DNA of 64,000 bases from Salvia splendens. Lineage: Eukaryota > Streptophyta > Magnoliopsida > Lamiales > Lamiaceae. Below, in pieces: positions 55,007-64,000 of this stretch. Location: NCBI RefSeq assembly GCF_004379255.2, contig NC_056033.1, forward strand, positions 6,552,172 through 6,616,171, in the 5' to 3' direction. Under the pieces are notes generated by a model, which made no database searches, was not told the DNA's origin, and saw nothing but the letters and a program-made list of their open reading frames with translations. The translations under genes were made by a program, and so were the position numbers. The first letter of the stretch is position 1; the number at the start of each line of letters is the position of its first letter.

Positions 55007-57928
55007 ATGTGGTGGCTAGCAGCGGCTGTGGTGTTGGGACTGGTGGTTATGGCTTCCCGGAGGAGGATCTGGTAGTGAAATTGCCAGGCCAGCAGCCGGT
55101 GAAGTTCAGGCAGTATGCAGGCTATGTCGACGTGGATGTCAAAAATGGGAGGAGTTTGTTTTACTAATTTGTGGAAGCTGCTGATGATCCTCATCACAAG
55201 CCCTTGACTTTATGGCTCAATGGAGGTACATTTTGCATTTTTATCTCTAATTTTGTTTGCAATTCTCAAAGATTGATAGTATTTTTCATGTTTGCAGGAC
55301 TGAATATGCTAATTTTTTAATTCCCCTTATTTTTCAGTTCTGTTTTATAAAAATTCTTGAGTTGAAGATGATGAATTGAGTTCATGACAAATGGGAATTT
55401 TTTGAAATTGTTGTCTTTCATTTTTAGTGTGAGAAGGAGTTTTGGTTGATGGACTAACTGTGCTTATTCTAGGCTATGAAGTAGGAGTATAAACCACTCA
55501 CATTGAAGCACTTATTGCAGTGCTTTCTGTGTGTGTGTGTGTCTAGTTGTATGTTCATTCTTGGTGAAAAACACACCAAGTGCTTTAGGTGTAGGAATGT
55601 GTGTGTGTTTTGGTTTTTGGTGAAAACAGAGAAGTTTTGGTTGATGGAATAACTGTGCTTATTCTTGGCTATGAAGTATAAATCACTCACATTAAAGCAC
55701 TTATTGCAGTGCACTGTGTGTGTGTGTGTGTTTGATTTTCACCACACAGTAAGTGTGTCTGGTTTTGTGTTCAGTCTTGGTGAAAAAACTCACCAAGTGC
55801 ACTAGGTGTAGGAAGGTGGTGTATGTGTGTGTTGTTTTTGGGCAAAAAAAGCGTATAATGCAGTGGATCGGGTATTCGGGTGTAGTATCCAAAGGGCCAT
55901 GAAGGATTCTCAAGAAATAGTTTTTTGTTCCCCTTGATCATATCTATGACCTTGGCCTTATTATGAAGAAATATGTTGGTTACAACTGTCTTGATTAATC
56001 ACTTACTGAATCTTGAGCTTCCATTAATTCAGTTTCTGAGTTTTAGTATCTGTGTTGTTTGTGTTAAGGCCCGGGTTGCTCATCAATGGGAGGAGGTGCG
56101 TTCACGGAGTTAGGTCCTTTCTTTCCTAGAGGAGATGGCCGCAGCCTCCGTGCTAACTCAAAATCTTGGAACAAAGGTATGGCTGATTAAGCATCTTAAA
56201 AATGACAGATTCTGTAGACTTTTTATAAGCTAAACCAACAAATTCTGCTTCTCCTTTTGTATAGCATCGAATCTTCTGTTTGTTGAGTCTCCAGCCGGTG
56301 TAGGGTGGTCGTATTCAAATACCAGCTCGGACTACAAATGTGGCGATGCATCCAAAGGTAGCAAGTTGCTCACTGCTCTGCCTACTTCAATCTGAATCAT
56401 GCTCCTACCGAATTAATGATAATCAATAAGAATTGCACGAGTAGAGTAGGACGGATAACTCGAACCAAATTTTATGTTCTATGGCAGCAATGGATATGCA
56501 CATGTTCATGATGGGATGGTACACAAAGTTTCCTACGTTTCGAACCCGAGATTTATTTCTCATGGGTGAAAGTTATGCCGGTAAGAACTCTCTCATACCA
56601 AAGGAAAATTCCATATAGAAGTGATGAAGATAGTATCAGTTACTAGTATTTGTTCAAGCTTATCTTTGGTTTGTTGGAACAGGGCATTACATCCCGCAGT
56701 TAGCTATTGCTCTTCTCAACTACAACGAGCATTCTAAAGACTTCAAGTTCAACATCAAGGGTGTTGCTGTAAGAAGATACTTTAGCTGGATTTGCATTTT
56801 CTAAAATCTTGATTACATGTTAATCTGTTTTTCTTTGGCCAGATTGGCAACCCGCTTCTGAGGCTTGATCGTGATGTTCCAGCAACGTACGAATTCTTCT
56901 GGTCACATGGAATGATTTCAGATGAAGTTGGACTTGCCATTATGAATGACTGTGACTTCAATGATTATACATTTGCTAGCCCGCACAATGTGTCCAAATC
57001 CTGCAACGAGGCTATATCCGAGGCAGTTGAGATTGTTGGTGAATATATTAACAACTATGATGTTATTCTGGATGTGTGCTATCCATCTATTGTAGAGCAA
57101 GAACTACGACTCAAGAAACTGGTAAACTTTGAATCTTTTTTTAAATCTATGCCTCATACAACAATATGAATAACACTATACGCTGTTGCAGGCTACCAAG
57201 ATCAGTGTTGGAGTAGACGTCTGCATGAGCCACGAGAGGCGCTTCTACTTCAACCTTCCCGAGGTTCAAAAGGCACTACAAGCAAATCAAACCAATCTAC
57301 CTTATAGTTGGTCTATGTGCAGCAGGTAACTCTACCGATGCCCCCCTCTCTCTACCTTTGCTACGCGGATATGCCAACTTTTTCCATTTCCTTAAACTAT
57401 GCAGCCTTCTGAACTACAACGAGGTAGACGGTAACATTGACATTCTTCCATTGCTAAAGAGGATCATTCGAAATCACATTCCAGTTTGGATTTTTAGGTA
57501 ATACTACTCTTATTCCTCACCTCAGCAAGAATGTGAATTTTACACTCAAGAACTAACAAAAACTTTGCACATGATCCAATTTTTTGCAGTGGGGATCAAG
57601 ATTCGGTTGTGCCTTTACTTGGTTCACGTACATTAGTAATCTCGCGTTCAAGATCACAGTCCCATATGGAGCATGGTTCCATAAAGGACAGGTGGGAGGT
57701 TGGGTCACTGAGTATGGAAACTTGCTGACTTTCGCAACGGTTAGAGGTGCTGCTCATATGGTGCCTTATGCACAGCCATCAAGAGCTCTGCACCTCTTCA
57801 GCTCATTTGTTCGAGGCAGGAGACTTCCAATGACTAAATATGTTGTTGATGATCATGATCAAAGTGAGTTTCATGATGTTGCTTTTTTTTGGTGTGTTTT
57901 GGATTTGATTCATAGTTATTTATGTTGA
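55007..57928 (+). pseudogene. Serine carboxypeptidase-like gene (SCPL45 type) with three lesions
   Basis: Nine exons are clear: 55007-55225, 56069-56176, 56265-56357, 56488-56580, 56693-56768, 56843-57121, 57192-57325, 57405-57497 and 57590-57928. The family are secreted or vacuolar serine proteases of about 460 residues. Recognisable parts are [48 protein letters not shown], the nucleophile motif GESYAGH (Ser at 56571-56573), [30 protein letters not shown] and AHMVPYAQP with the catalytic His at 57755-57757. Three things break it. The signal-peptide frame from ATG 55007 runs into TAG at 55073 and is out of phase with the mature protein. A TAA at 55165-55167 replaces a residue after LFY. A deletion with frameshift at about 57635-57645 separates [16 protein letters not shown] from [15 protein letters not shown]. 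All splice sites are still good, so decay is probably recent, or the assembly has errors. Confidence 0.85.
55439..55830 (+). repeat. 195-base tandem duplication in the first intron of the carboxypeptidase-like gene
   Basis: The unit starting GTTTTGGTTGATGGA occurs at 55439 and 55634. Each copy contains CACTCACATT.AAGCACTTATTGCAGTGC, a (TG)n microsatellite and a CACCAAGTGC motif. The copies have diverged by scattered substitutions and small indels. Confidence 0.8.
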
Positions 57929-59695
57929 GTTTGATTTCTCCCCAAGGCAAAAGGGCCATTTGTAAGTTAGTTGTTGTAACAACAAAGGAAAAACATAGGA
58001 ATGATGAATTAATGATGTATTTATTTTTTTGTGGAATGGATGGAAATTAACGTTGTTTCGGTTGTTCATTGAAGATCAGTGTGGGGTAAAATTATGTTTT
58101 TCTGTACCATTAAAATTAATTTATAATTAATACTAGTATATTTGATCTTTTTTCTACACACGAATATAATAAGTTGGCACTGTAATTCTTGAAGAATTTA
58201 GGAAAGGGATATGGAATTTAACCCACTGTCCAATAAGTGTTTATTTAAGTGAATATTGTATTTTCACAAATTCTTTTTTGGGATCATTTATTAATGTAGG
58301 AATTACATAAAATATTTAGATGAATGTAATATCTAAATACAAAATTTTGAACCAAACACCCTTAACTAATCAACTAGAAAACAAATAATTTATTCGTAAC
58401 AAGGAGATATTAGTCAACTTGCCAGATGTATTAAAGATGTACCAAAATAATGATGAATATTTAATAATACATGTGATAATTAAATAAGATTAGTTGATAT
58501 TAGCTGCTATGTCCTTTCAAAGAATGTTCTAGTTGTTGAATATCTTTACCACGGATCGGATAGTGAGATTTAGGAATGTAATCGTAGTACTCTTTTTCTC
58601 TCTCATCAATAGAAGAAATTAATCTAAACGTAATCTTAAGTAGTACTCTTTTTCTCTCACATCAATAGAAGAAATTAATCTAACTTACATTTTCTAAAAT
58701 AATTACTAGTATTATTACAAAGTTTGTTTTAAATTTGGACAATGATTTAATTCGATCATAATTATCACACTCTCAATTTTAATCTAGTGGAAAATATTTA
58801 CGTAGTGTAGTCACGTGGGATAAAAATCTTTTAGGAACGGTAATATTACTAAAATTTCAAAATAAGGAGTACATTTTTTAAGCATTAATTGATAGCTATT
58901 AATGATCAGAGATAATATTAGTAGAAAACTAAGTTAATCTTAAACAAAACGACAAAAGAAAAGTAAGTTATTTGACAATTACTTGGAATCTTTTGTCTTG
59001 AGAGATAATTTTGCATTAATTGCTAACTAATCAATGAAACTTCTCTAGATAAAATACATCAATATATCTTGAGTACGTTGATTAATGATTATATGAAACA
59101 CCGTATTTTTATCGAAATATCACGGTACTACTACTTAAATTGATCACATTAGTTTTAAATTTAACCATATTAAAACAATTATAAATATTAAAAAGTTAAC
59201 TACATGATTTTTTAATCATTTCAAAAGTTGAATTGGCAATAATAATGCTTTAAGGAAAAACTCAACTCGAATATATTGAAGTTAATTTAATTAGATAGCC
59301 ATTAGCCAATCATAATAAGGGGAGTACCGTTCGGTGCATGAGGTTCAGAGCATCTGATTATACACCTTTGTACAACCCACCACATGTAATAGCGGTTGAT
59401 AAAATCTATGATCTTCTTCTTCACTCCGACCCCATTTATTAGCTCAGATTTCCATTTCACACCTACTGTCAAAGAAAATTACCTAATTACCCTCACCATT
59501 CACCTTATTCTCCAGTCTTGCTTTCTTTCCTCAGCTGGGATCACACATTTCACACTTTCAATCCCAGTTTCTGAAACTGTAAGGATTCTTACATGTTTTC
59601 TTGATTCTAGCTTATGTTTTGACTTGGGAGACAGATAAAGTTGATTTCTTGATGATAAAAATTGAATCTTGCGTGCTACTCCTTGTGTTTTAGAG
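57929..59695. other. Intergenic DNA between the carboxypeptidase-like and TBL genes
   Basis: About 1.8 kb of AT-rich sequence. A segment of about 45 bases (GTAGTACTCTTTTTCTCTC...ATCAATAGAAGAAATTAATC) occurs twice near 58586-58628 and 58641-58682. The last few hundred bases should hold the TBL promoter and leader. No gene is supported. Confidence 0.5.
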
Positions 59696-61607
59696 ATGAG
59701 TGCCGTCATATACAGATTGTATTGGGATTTCTGTGGCTACTTGAGGCCAATGTTGAAAAGGGTTCTCAAATTCAGCAAGATGTTAGCTGGGAATTACAGC
59801 AAAAGCTCCATGTTTCAGTCTGTTACTGCAATTTTCATGTTTGGTTCCATTCTATGCTTCATTGTGGTGATGGGATCTAGCTATTTTTACATGTTTCCAT
59901 CTTCTGAAACTGTAGTTGATACTGGTAGAAGTAGAGATGGTAATAATATGAGCAAGGAATGCAATGTGTTTGATGGGAAATGGGTGGTGGATGATAGTTA
60001 TCCATTGTATAATGCATCAGATTGCCCTTTTGTAGAACATGGTTTTGATTGTGTGGGTAATGGGAGGAAAGATAGGGATTATCTGAAGTGGAGGTGGAAG
60101 CCTAAGAACTGTGAGATTCCAAGACTTGATGTGGGTGCTGCGTTGAAGTATCTGCGTGGGAAGAGGGTGGTTTTCGTGGGGGATTCACTGAGTAGGACGC
60201 AGTGGGAGTCTATGGTTTGTATGCTGATGAGTGGTGTTGAGGATAAGAGGTTTGTGTATGAGGCCAATGGGAATGAGATCACAAAGCAAATTAGGCATTT
60301 GAGTGTCAGGTTTGAGACGTTTAGTCTCACTGTCGAGTTCTATCGCTCTGTGTTCCTGGTGCAGCCGGGCGCAGCCCCCAAGCACTCTCCGAAGAGAGTG
60401 AAGGCTGTGCTGAAACTGGACCAGATGGATGATATTAGCAGTGAATGGATTGATTCGGATATTCTCATTTTCAATTCGGGTCATTGGTGGACGCGTACTA
60501 AACTGTTTGAACTGTAAGTCTATTCGTGCCTCGTTGCATTTGCTCTTGATTCTGTAATTTGATGCCTGTTTTGTATGTTTTTGTTGTCATTTTGCCACAT
60601 TAGTACCTCACCCGTTCATTTTGAATCAGCTCCTGCATTGCTTATGGCTTTCATCTGCTTAAGTAAATGTTGTAATTATCATCTTAATAATATACTACAA
60701 TGTGAATAAGTAGAGGAGTAGTATGCTTCAAAAGGTCTATCAAATTTTGCTGATGAAATGGACAAGTTAAGTTATTTACATTATCTTACAGTTTAGACTT
60801 AAACCGGTCCTTCATCCGACAACAATTTGCTCACTAAAAGGTTATTGAAGCTACTAAATCCGAAGAATAAACGTTACATAAGCAGATTGTGTGTTGGTAC
60901 TTGGTATCAGCCAGAAGATGCGACATAACTAATCATAAGTTTGTTCAGAATCTTTTAGGAAAGCTTCAAACCGAGATTAGAGGTTAAAACGGACTTTGAA
61001 GCATTTCGATGCTAGGTTCTGTTTCTTTTAGTTAGTTATTTAAAAATTTATTATGAAGTACTTCTAATTTGCATTTTCAGACAGTGGCTGGTATTTTCAG
61101 AATGGTGGAAGGACGAAGTTTGGGATGCCAATAAGTAATGGCCTCAAGATCGCATTAGCCACTTGGAAATCTTGGGTAGAGAAGGCGGTGAACCCCAATA
61201 AGACTCGGGTTTTTTTCCGGACCTTTGAATCCTCTCATTGGAGGTTTGTCATAACATCTATCTATATATACTGTATCTACACGTATGCTATTTAATTACT
61301 ATAGATTTGCTGCTCTATTATGAACAGTAGCGGATCGCGTCAGAATTGCAAAGTAACAAAGCTGCCTACTTTCAAAGCTAAAGGGAAACAGAGGAGTTCA
61401 GTATCTGATGCAATAATCAAAGCTATGAATAACGTGTCTGTCCCCGTAAAATTGCTGCACGTTACTCAGATGGGCGCCTCTCGGAGTGATGCACATGTGG
61501 GTTCGTGGAGTGATAATCCATCCGTTCCTGACTGCAGCCATTGGTGCCTCCCTGGATTGCCGGATGTGTGGAACGAACTCCTCTTCTCGTTTCTTCTCTC
61601 GAAGTAA
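59696..61607 (+). CDS. Trichome birefringence-like protein (TBL6/TBL7 type), polysaccharide O-acetyltransferase family
   Basis: Three exons (59696-60513, 61085-61243, 61328-61607) join to 418 residues. For intron 1 the acceptor is ACAG/TGG at 61081-61084; the AG three bases earlier would break the frame. The protein has a short basic cytosolic start, one membrane anchor (SVTAIFMFGSILCFIVVMGS, about 43-65), then the TBL domain CNVFDGKWVVDDSYPLYNAS. It is followed by the GDS motif (G162-D163-S164, in VVFVGDSLSRTQWESM) and the C-terminal DXXH box (D394 and H397, in PDCSHWCLPGLPDVWNELL). Members are Golgi type II membrane enzymes that transfer acetyl groups to wall polysaccharides such as xylan or pectin; the Ser, Asp and His named form the catalytic triad. 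The TBL6/7 assignment comes from the WRWKPKNCEIPR and SGVEDK segments as I remember them. The start is the ATG after TTTTAGAG; no earlier in-frame ATG exists. Confidence 0.92.
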
Positions 61608-62416
61608 AGAAATCTATCACAACTTTCTAACACGTGAGTTCGTTTTCTCTTTGATTTTTACCCCGTCCACACTTGCTATCGAGTTCACTACATGTTCTTC
61701 GTTTCCTTGTTTAGGCAATAGTAACATGTTCCTTTATTTTTCTGACCTCAGGTTTTATATACTACAGGTTGCCTTTGTTTCTTTATTGTCTATATTTCAA
61801 GTTCTTGTAGTCATGTGTAGAATGTATAACACATAAACCTTTCACAATGTACAATATATATGTGTGTATTTATATCGTTATATGGTGAGAGTCTGCTTGA
61901 GATTGTGATACATTTGTTTTTTTTAGAATCATATCTATTTTATGTTCTTATTGTTTCAATTGATGAACCCAACCCTATTTGGGGTTTTTTGCCTTATAGT
62001 CCAGTTTGGTACCCATGGAATCGGAATTCTATGGAATTCCCCGTGTGTGCAATGTGTATTGTGTGTGTGCAATGTCTTGTGTTAGTGTGTGTGTGAAAAG
62101 GATGCCCGATTTTACAACTATTTGGAATTTCGAATCGCATAATTGAATTCAATTCCAAACCCAAACATTGGATTTGGAATTGAGGCTTAAATTCTGACGT
62201 CAACTATGGTAGCAAATAGAGCCTTTTACTATTTTGTGGAACATTGGAAGTTTGTTATCCACTTCTTATTACACAATAAGACAAAGCTTGAAATGGGAGG
62301 CAAGTTTTTGAATTCTTGAAAGCATTGTAACAAGCAATCATAATTCATTACAAATATAAGACTTAGCTTTCTCATCAGCATTCAAAGAACTTCATCTACT
62401 CTCTTAGCTTTCTAAA
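61608..62416. other. Spacer between the TBL and TED7-like genes
   Basis: Contains the TBL 3'UTR and, at its right, the leader of the proline-rich gene. A (TG)n-rich patch lies at 62040-62095. An imperfect inverted pair GGAATTCTATGGAATTCC / GGAATTTCG...GAATTCAATTCC near 62020-62160 resembles worn MITE ends, but no boundary is clear. Confidence 0.45.
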
Positions 62417-62740
62417 ATGGCTGCCTATGAATATTTCCCTTCTCCCCCTTCCCCCTTTGTCCACCCCATCGCTCCCCCACCACCGCTTCATGTCGTTCCT
62501 GCCCCACCTCACGTAGTTCCTCCTCCACCACCACCTCATGTTCATCCCCCTCCGTTCCACCCTGTTGCACCACCCCCTCGTGTTCCTCCACCATCTCCTG
62601 ACAATGCTCCCACAGTGGTCATAGTGGTCTTCGCCTCGTTCGGATGCTTCTTCTTTGCTGCCTTCTGCTGCTTTGCTCTTTGGTGCTTTATGAAGAAGAG
62701 GAGAGAGAAGAAGAGGAGAGAGAAGAAGACCGGTGAATGA
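62417..62740 (+). CDS. TED7-like proline-rich membrane protein (tracheary element differentiation), possibly frameshifted
   Basis: The frame starts [20 protein letters not shown] and is a proline/histidine-rich stretch (1-65) with [14 protein letters not shown] and [10 protein letters not shown] membrane segment ([20 protein letters not shown], about 67-91) and a basic run ([12 protein letters not shown]) follow. TED6/TED7 proteins have this layout: a Pro-rich outer part, one helix and a cytosolic tail, and they take part in secondary-wall formation in xylem vessels with cellulose synthase. Here the frame stops at 62738-62740, only about six residues after the basic run, giving 107 residues. 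The +1 frame goes on from there with [20 protein letters not shown] and ends at 62885-62887, a charged tail as expected for the family. A one-base change in the purine repeat at about 62690-62728 may therefore have shortened the protein. The short form may also be genuine. Confidence 0.65.
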   Translation: MAAYEYFPSPPSPFVHPIAPPPPLHVVPAPPHVVPPPPPPHVHPPPFHPVAPPPRVPPPSPDNAPTVVIVVFASFGCFFFAAFCCFALWCFMKKRREKKRREKKTGE

Positions 62741-63056
62741 GACTGACAAGCATACTCAAGAAGAGATCATCAAGAATGTTGAGAAGATGGAAATGAAGCA
62801 CTTGCACACAAATGCGAAATCTGGAGAAATTGAGGCTGGAAATTCTTTTACAATTTCTAGTACTCATCAAACTCATAATCTTTTGTAACACAAGCTTTGA
62901 AAGTGGCTGCTACTAAAATTTATGACTGCAATATTCAAAGTTTGATGTGTAAAAAGTGGTTTTTAGCTGTTATGCAATATAATAATTTGTTTTAATTTTT
63001 AATCTATTAATCATCATCTAAATAAATTCACTAGCCAGAGAAACTATATATAGATA

Positions 63057-63239
63057 CTCCCTCTGTCCTACACTTTTAATAAAACACGGATTTTAATGCA
63101 CAACCGGTAAAGTAAGGAAGTGATAGAAATAAAAAAATAATTAAAGTATTGTCATTGGAGAATAGGTCCCACCTCATTAACAAGAAAAAATTTAAAATTA
63201 AAAAGTGCATACACTTATGGGATGGACGAAAAAAAAGAG
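63057..63239. mobile_element. Stowaway-type MITE (183 bp)
   Basis: Left end CTCCCTCTGTCCTACACTT and right end GGGATGGACGAAAAAAAAGAG are imperfect inverted repeats, with TA outside both (63055-63056, 63240-63241). The inside is AT-rich and non-coding. Confidence 0.75.
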
Positions 63240-63241
63240 TA

Positions 63242-63592
63242 CATACATTATGCTTTGTCTACCGTTGATCGACATGTTGAGTCACGACTCGTTAGCCATC
63301 TATCCACACTTATATATAGATTAGATAGGATATTCACCAAGTCAATATGAGACAGAATTTAGAGAATTTAACACGTACCCTCACGCGTGGGTCGGAATGA
63401 CACATCGGATGATACGAGACATATCTTATTATTAAGTTAGTATTGATTTACCATATTTGTTGCTTATGATATTATTAGATTTGATACACTTTATTGTTAA
63501 GATATTATCGTATCCCACATATTATAAATATGTGTGTAACCTTTCATATTATTCAATCAATGAAATAAGATAATACGCTATTTTCTTTTCAG
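63242..63592. other. LTR-like sequence before the TOPLESS-like segment
   Basis: The run TATTATAAATATGTGTGTAA near 63519-63538, followed by TTCAATCAATGAAATAAGA and TTTTCTTTTCA, looks like the TATA and R region of a plant LTR. No second copy is in the window, so this is only a suggestion. An alternative is a normal T-rich intron end. Confidence 0.35.
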
Positions 63593-64000
63593 GGGCGGAT
63601 GCACTTGGTGCTTTAGCTGGGGAGAGTAGGCTCTTTGTCGATGTAAAGTCAACAGAACATGTAAACGAGGAGGAGGTCTCGCAAGCGGTTATTTCCACCC
63701 GTTGTCAAGCTTCTCGAAATGGACCTCCTATTGAATTTCCTAGCACGGTCGAACGGGTTTTGGATATAGGCTCGTCCATGACTAGCATGGATTTTCACCC
63801 TGTTCATGAGGCTCTGTTATTAGTCGGGAAATTATCCGGAGATGTGGACATCTGGGACGTTGCTGCTTACAAGAAGCTGTTCAGAAGAGAATTTGTGGTC
63901 AAGTCGTTAATGGAGAAAATGGATAAAAATCACAGCATCTCCGTTAATCGTGTACTGGGGAGCCTTGATGGTTCTCTATTTGGGGTTGCATATTCAAAAA
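63593..64000 (+). CDS. TOPLESS-related WD-repeat segment, incomplete at the right edge
   Basis: One frame is open from 63593 to the window end after a T-rich stretch ending TTTTCAG. It reads GALAGESRLFVDVK, then STVERVLDIGSSMTSMDFHP, LLLVGKLSGDVDIWDV, SVNRVLGSLDGSLFGVAYSK. These lines follow the first WD40 repeats of plant TOPLESS/TPR co-repressors, which recruit histone deacetylases to auxin, jasmonate and floral genes. From memory the usual text is SVNRV.WSPDGSLFGVAYS and FKVWDLSACSMPLQ, so here a conserved Trp and Pro are replaced and one loop is very different (FVVKSLMEKMDKNHS). The LisH/CTLH N-terminal half, normally about 350 residues, is not in the 600 bases upstream; that space has LTR-like DNA. 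It may be an exon of a gene whose earlier exons are far away, a divergent paralogue, or a captured fragment. Confidence 0.6.

Noticed and set aside
59669..59695. Earlier start for the TBL protein
   Set aside because: The codon at 59669 is TTG, not ATG; the first ATG in frame is 59696.
62396..62749. Arginine-rich antisense frame
   Set aside because: It mirrors the proline codons of the TED7-like gene.
1..64000. A coordinated gene cluster or new defence-type system
   Set aside because: The host genes belong to unrelated processes, stand on both strands with large gaps, and match known plant families.

Overview
This window looks like nuclear DNA of a flowering plant, most likely a eudicot; an asterid such as a member of the Lamiales is only a guess from the overall feel of the proteins. 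The reasons are intron-containing plant gene families (WAT1/EamA transporter, pathogen-related protein, BRR2 RNA helicase, RimP-like plastid protein, SCPL carboxypeptidase, TBL O-acetyltransferase, TED7-like protein, TOPLESS-like protein), AT-rich spacers, and dense plant-type transposons. No prokaryotic operons, CRISPR arrays, rRNA or tRNA genes were recognised.

Layout. 1-9.5 kb: a minus-strand WAT1 gene whose visible exons are separated by a complete Copia element (3866-9091, target duplication ATAAT) and followed by a second, opposite Copia element that runs off the left edge. 9.9-11.8 kb: a PIF/Harbinger element that carries only the Myb-like ORF1. 13.4-14.8 kb: an intact pathogen-related protein gene (minus). 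15.7-17.0 kb: a small Harbinger element and a MITE. 17.7-20.2 kb: a Ty3/gypsy derivative with most of pol lost and an odd inverted LTR end. 21.5-26.9 kb: a decayed Copia element. 27.4-31.1 kb: a TIR element, a hAT-type MITE, and a Pack-MULE holding a molybdate-transporter fragment.

31.4-39.1 kb: the largest gene, an intact BRR2-type spliceosomal helicase of 2172 residues with two coding introns and a 5'UTR intron. 39.6-42.9 kb: two PIF/Harbinger elements head to tail sharing a TAA, then a Stowaway MITE. 43.4-45.9 kb: an intact five-exon RimP-like gene. 48.1-53.2 kb: a Copia element lacking a recognisable primer site. 54.1-54.7 kb: a possible solo LTR. 55.0-57.9 kb: an SCPL45-like gene with three lesions. 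59.7-61.6 kb: an intact TBL gene. 62.4-62.9 kb: a TED7-like gene with a probable frameshift. 63.6 kb to the end: a partial TOPLESS-like WD-repeat segment just behind LTR-like DNA.

The host genes belong to unrelated processes (splicing, plastid ribosome maturation, cell-wall acetylation, xylem differentiation, defence), so there is no functional cluster. I did not find a convincing new biological system. The most unusual structures are in the mobile DNA: the gypsy derivative with two U3-type outer ends, the two Harbinger elements sharing one target site, and the Pack-MULE next to the BRR2 promoter. All gene names rest on family patterns recalled from memory, not on searches.
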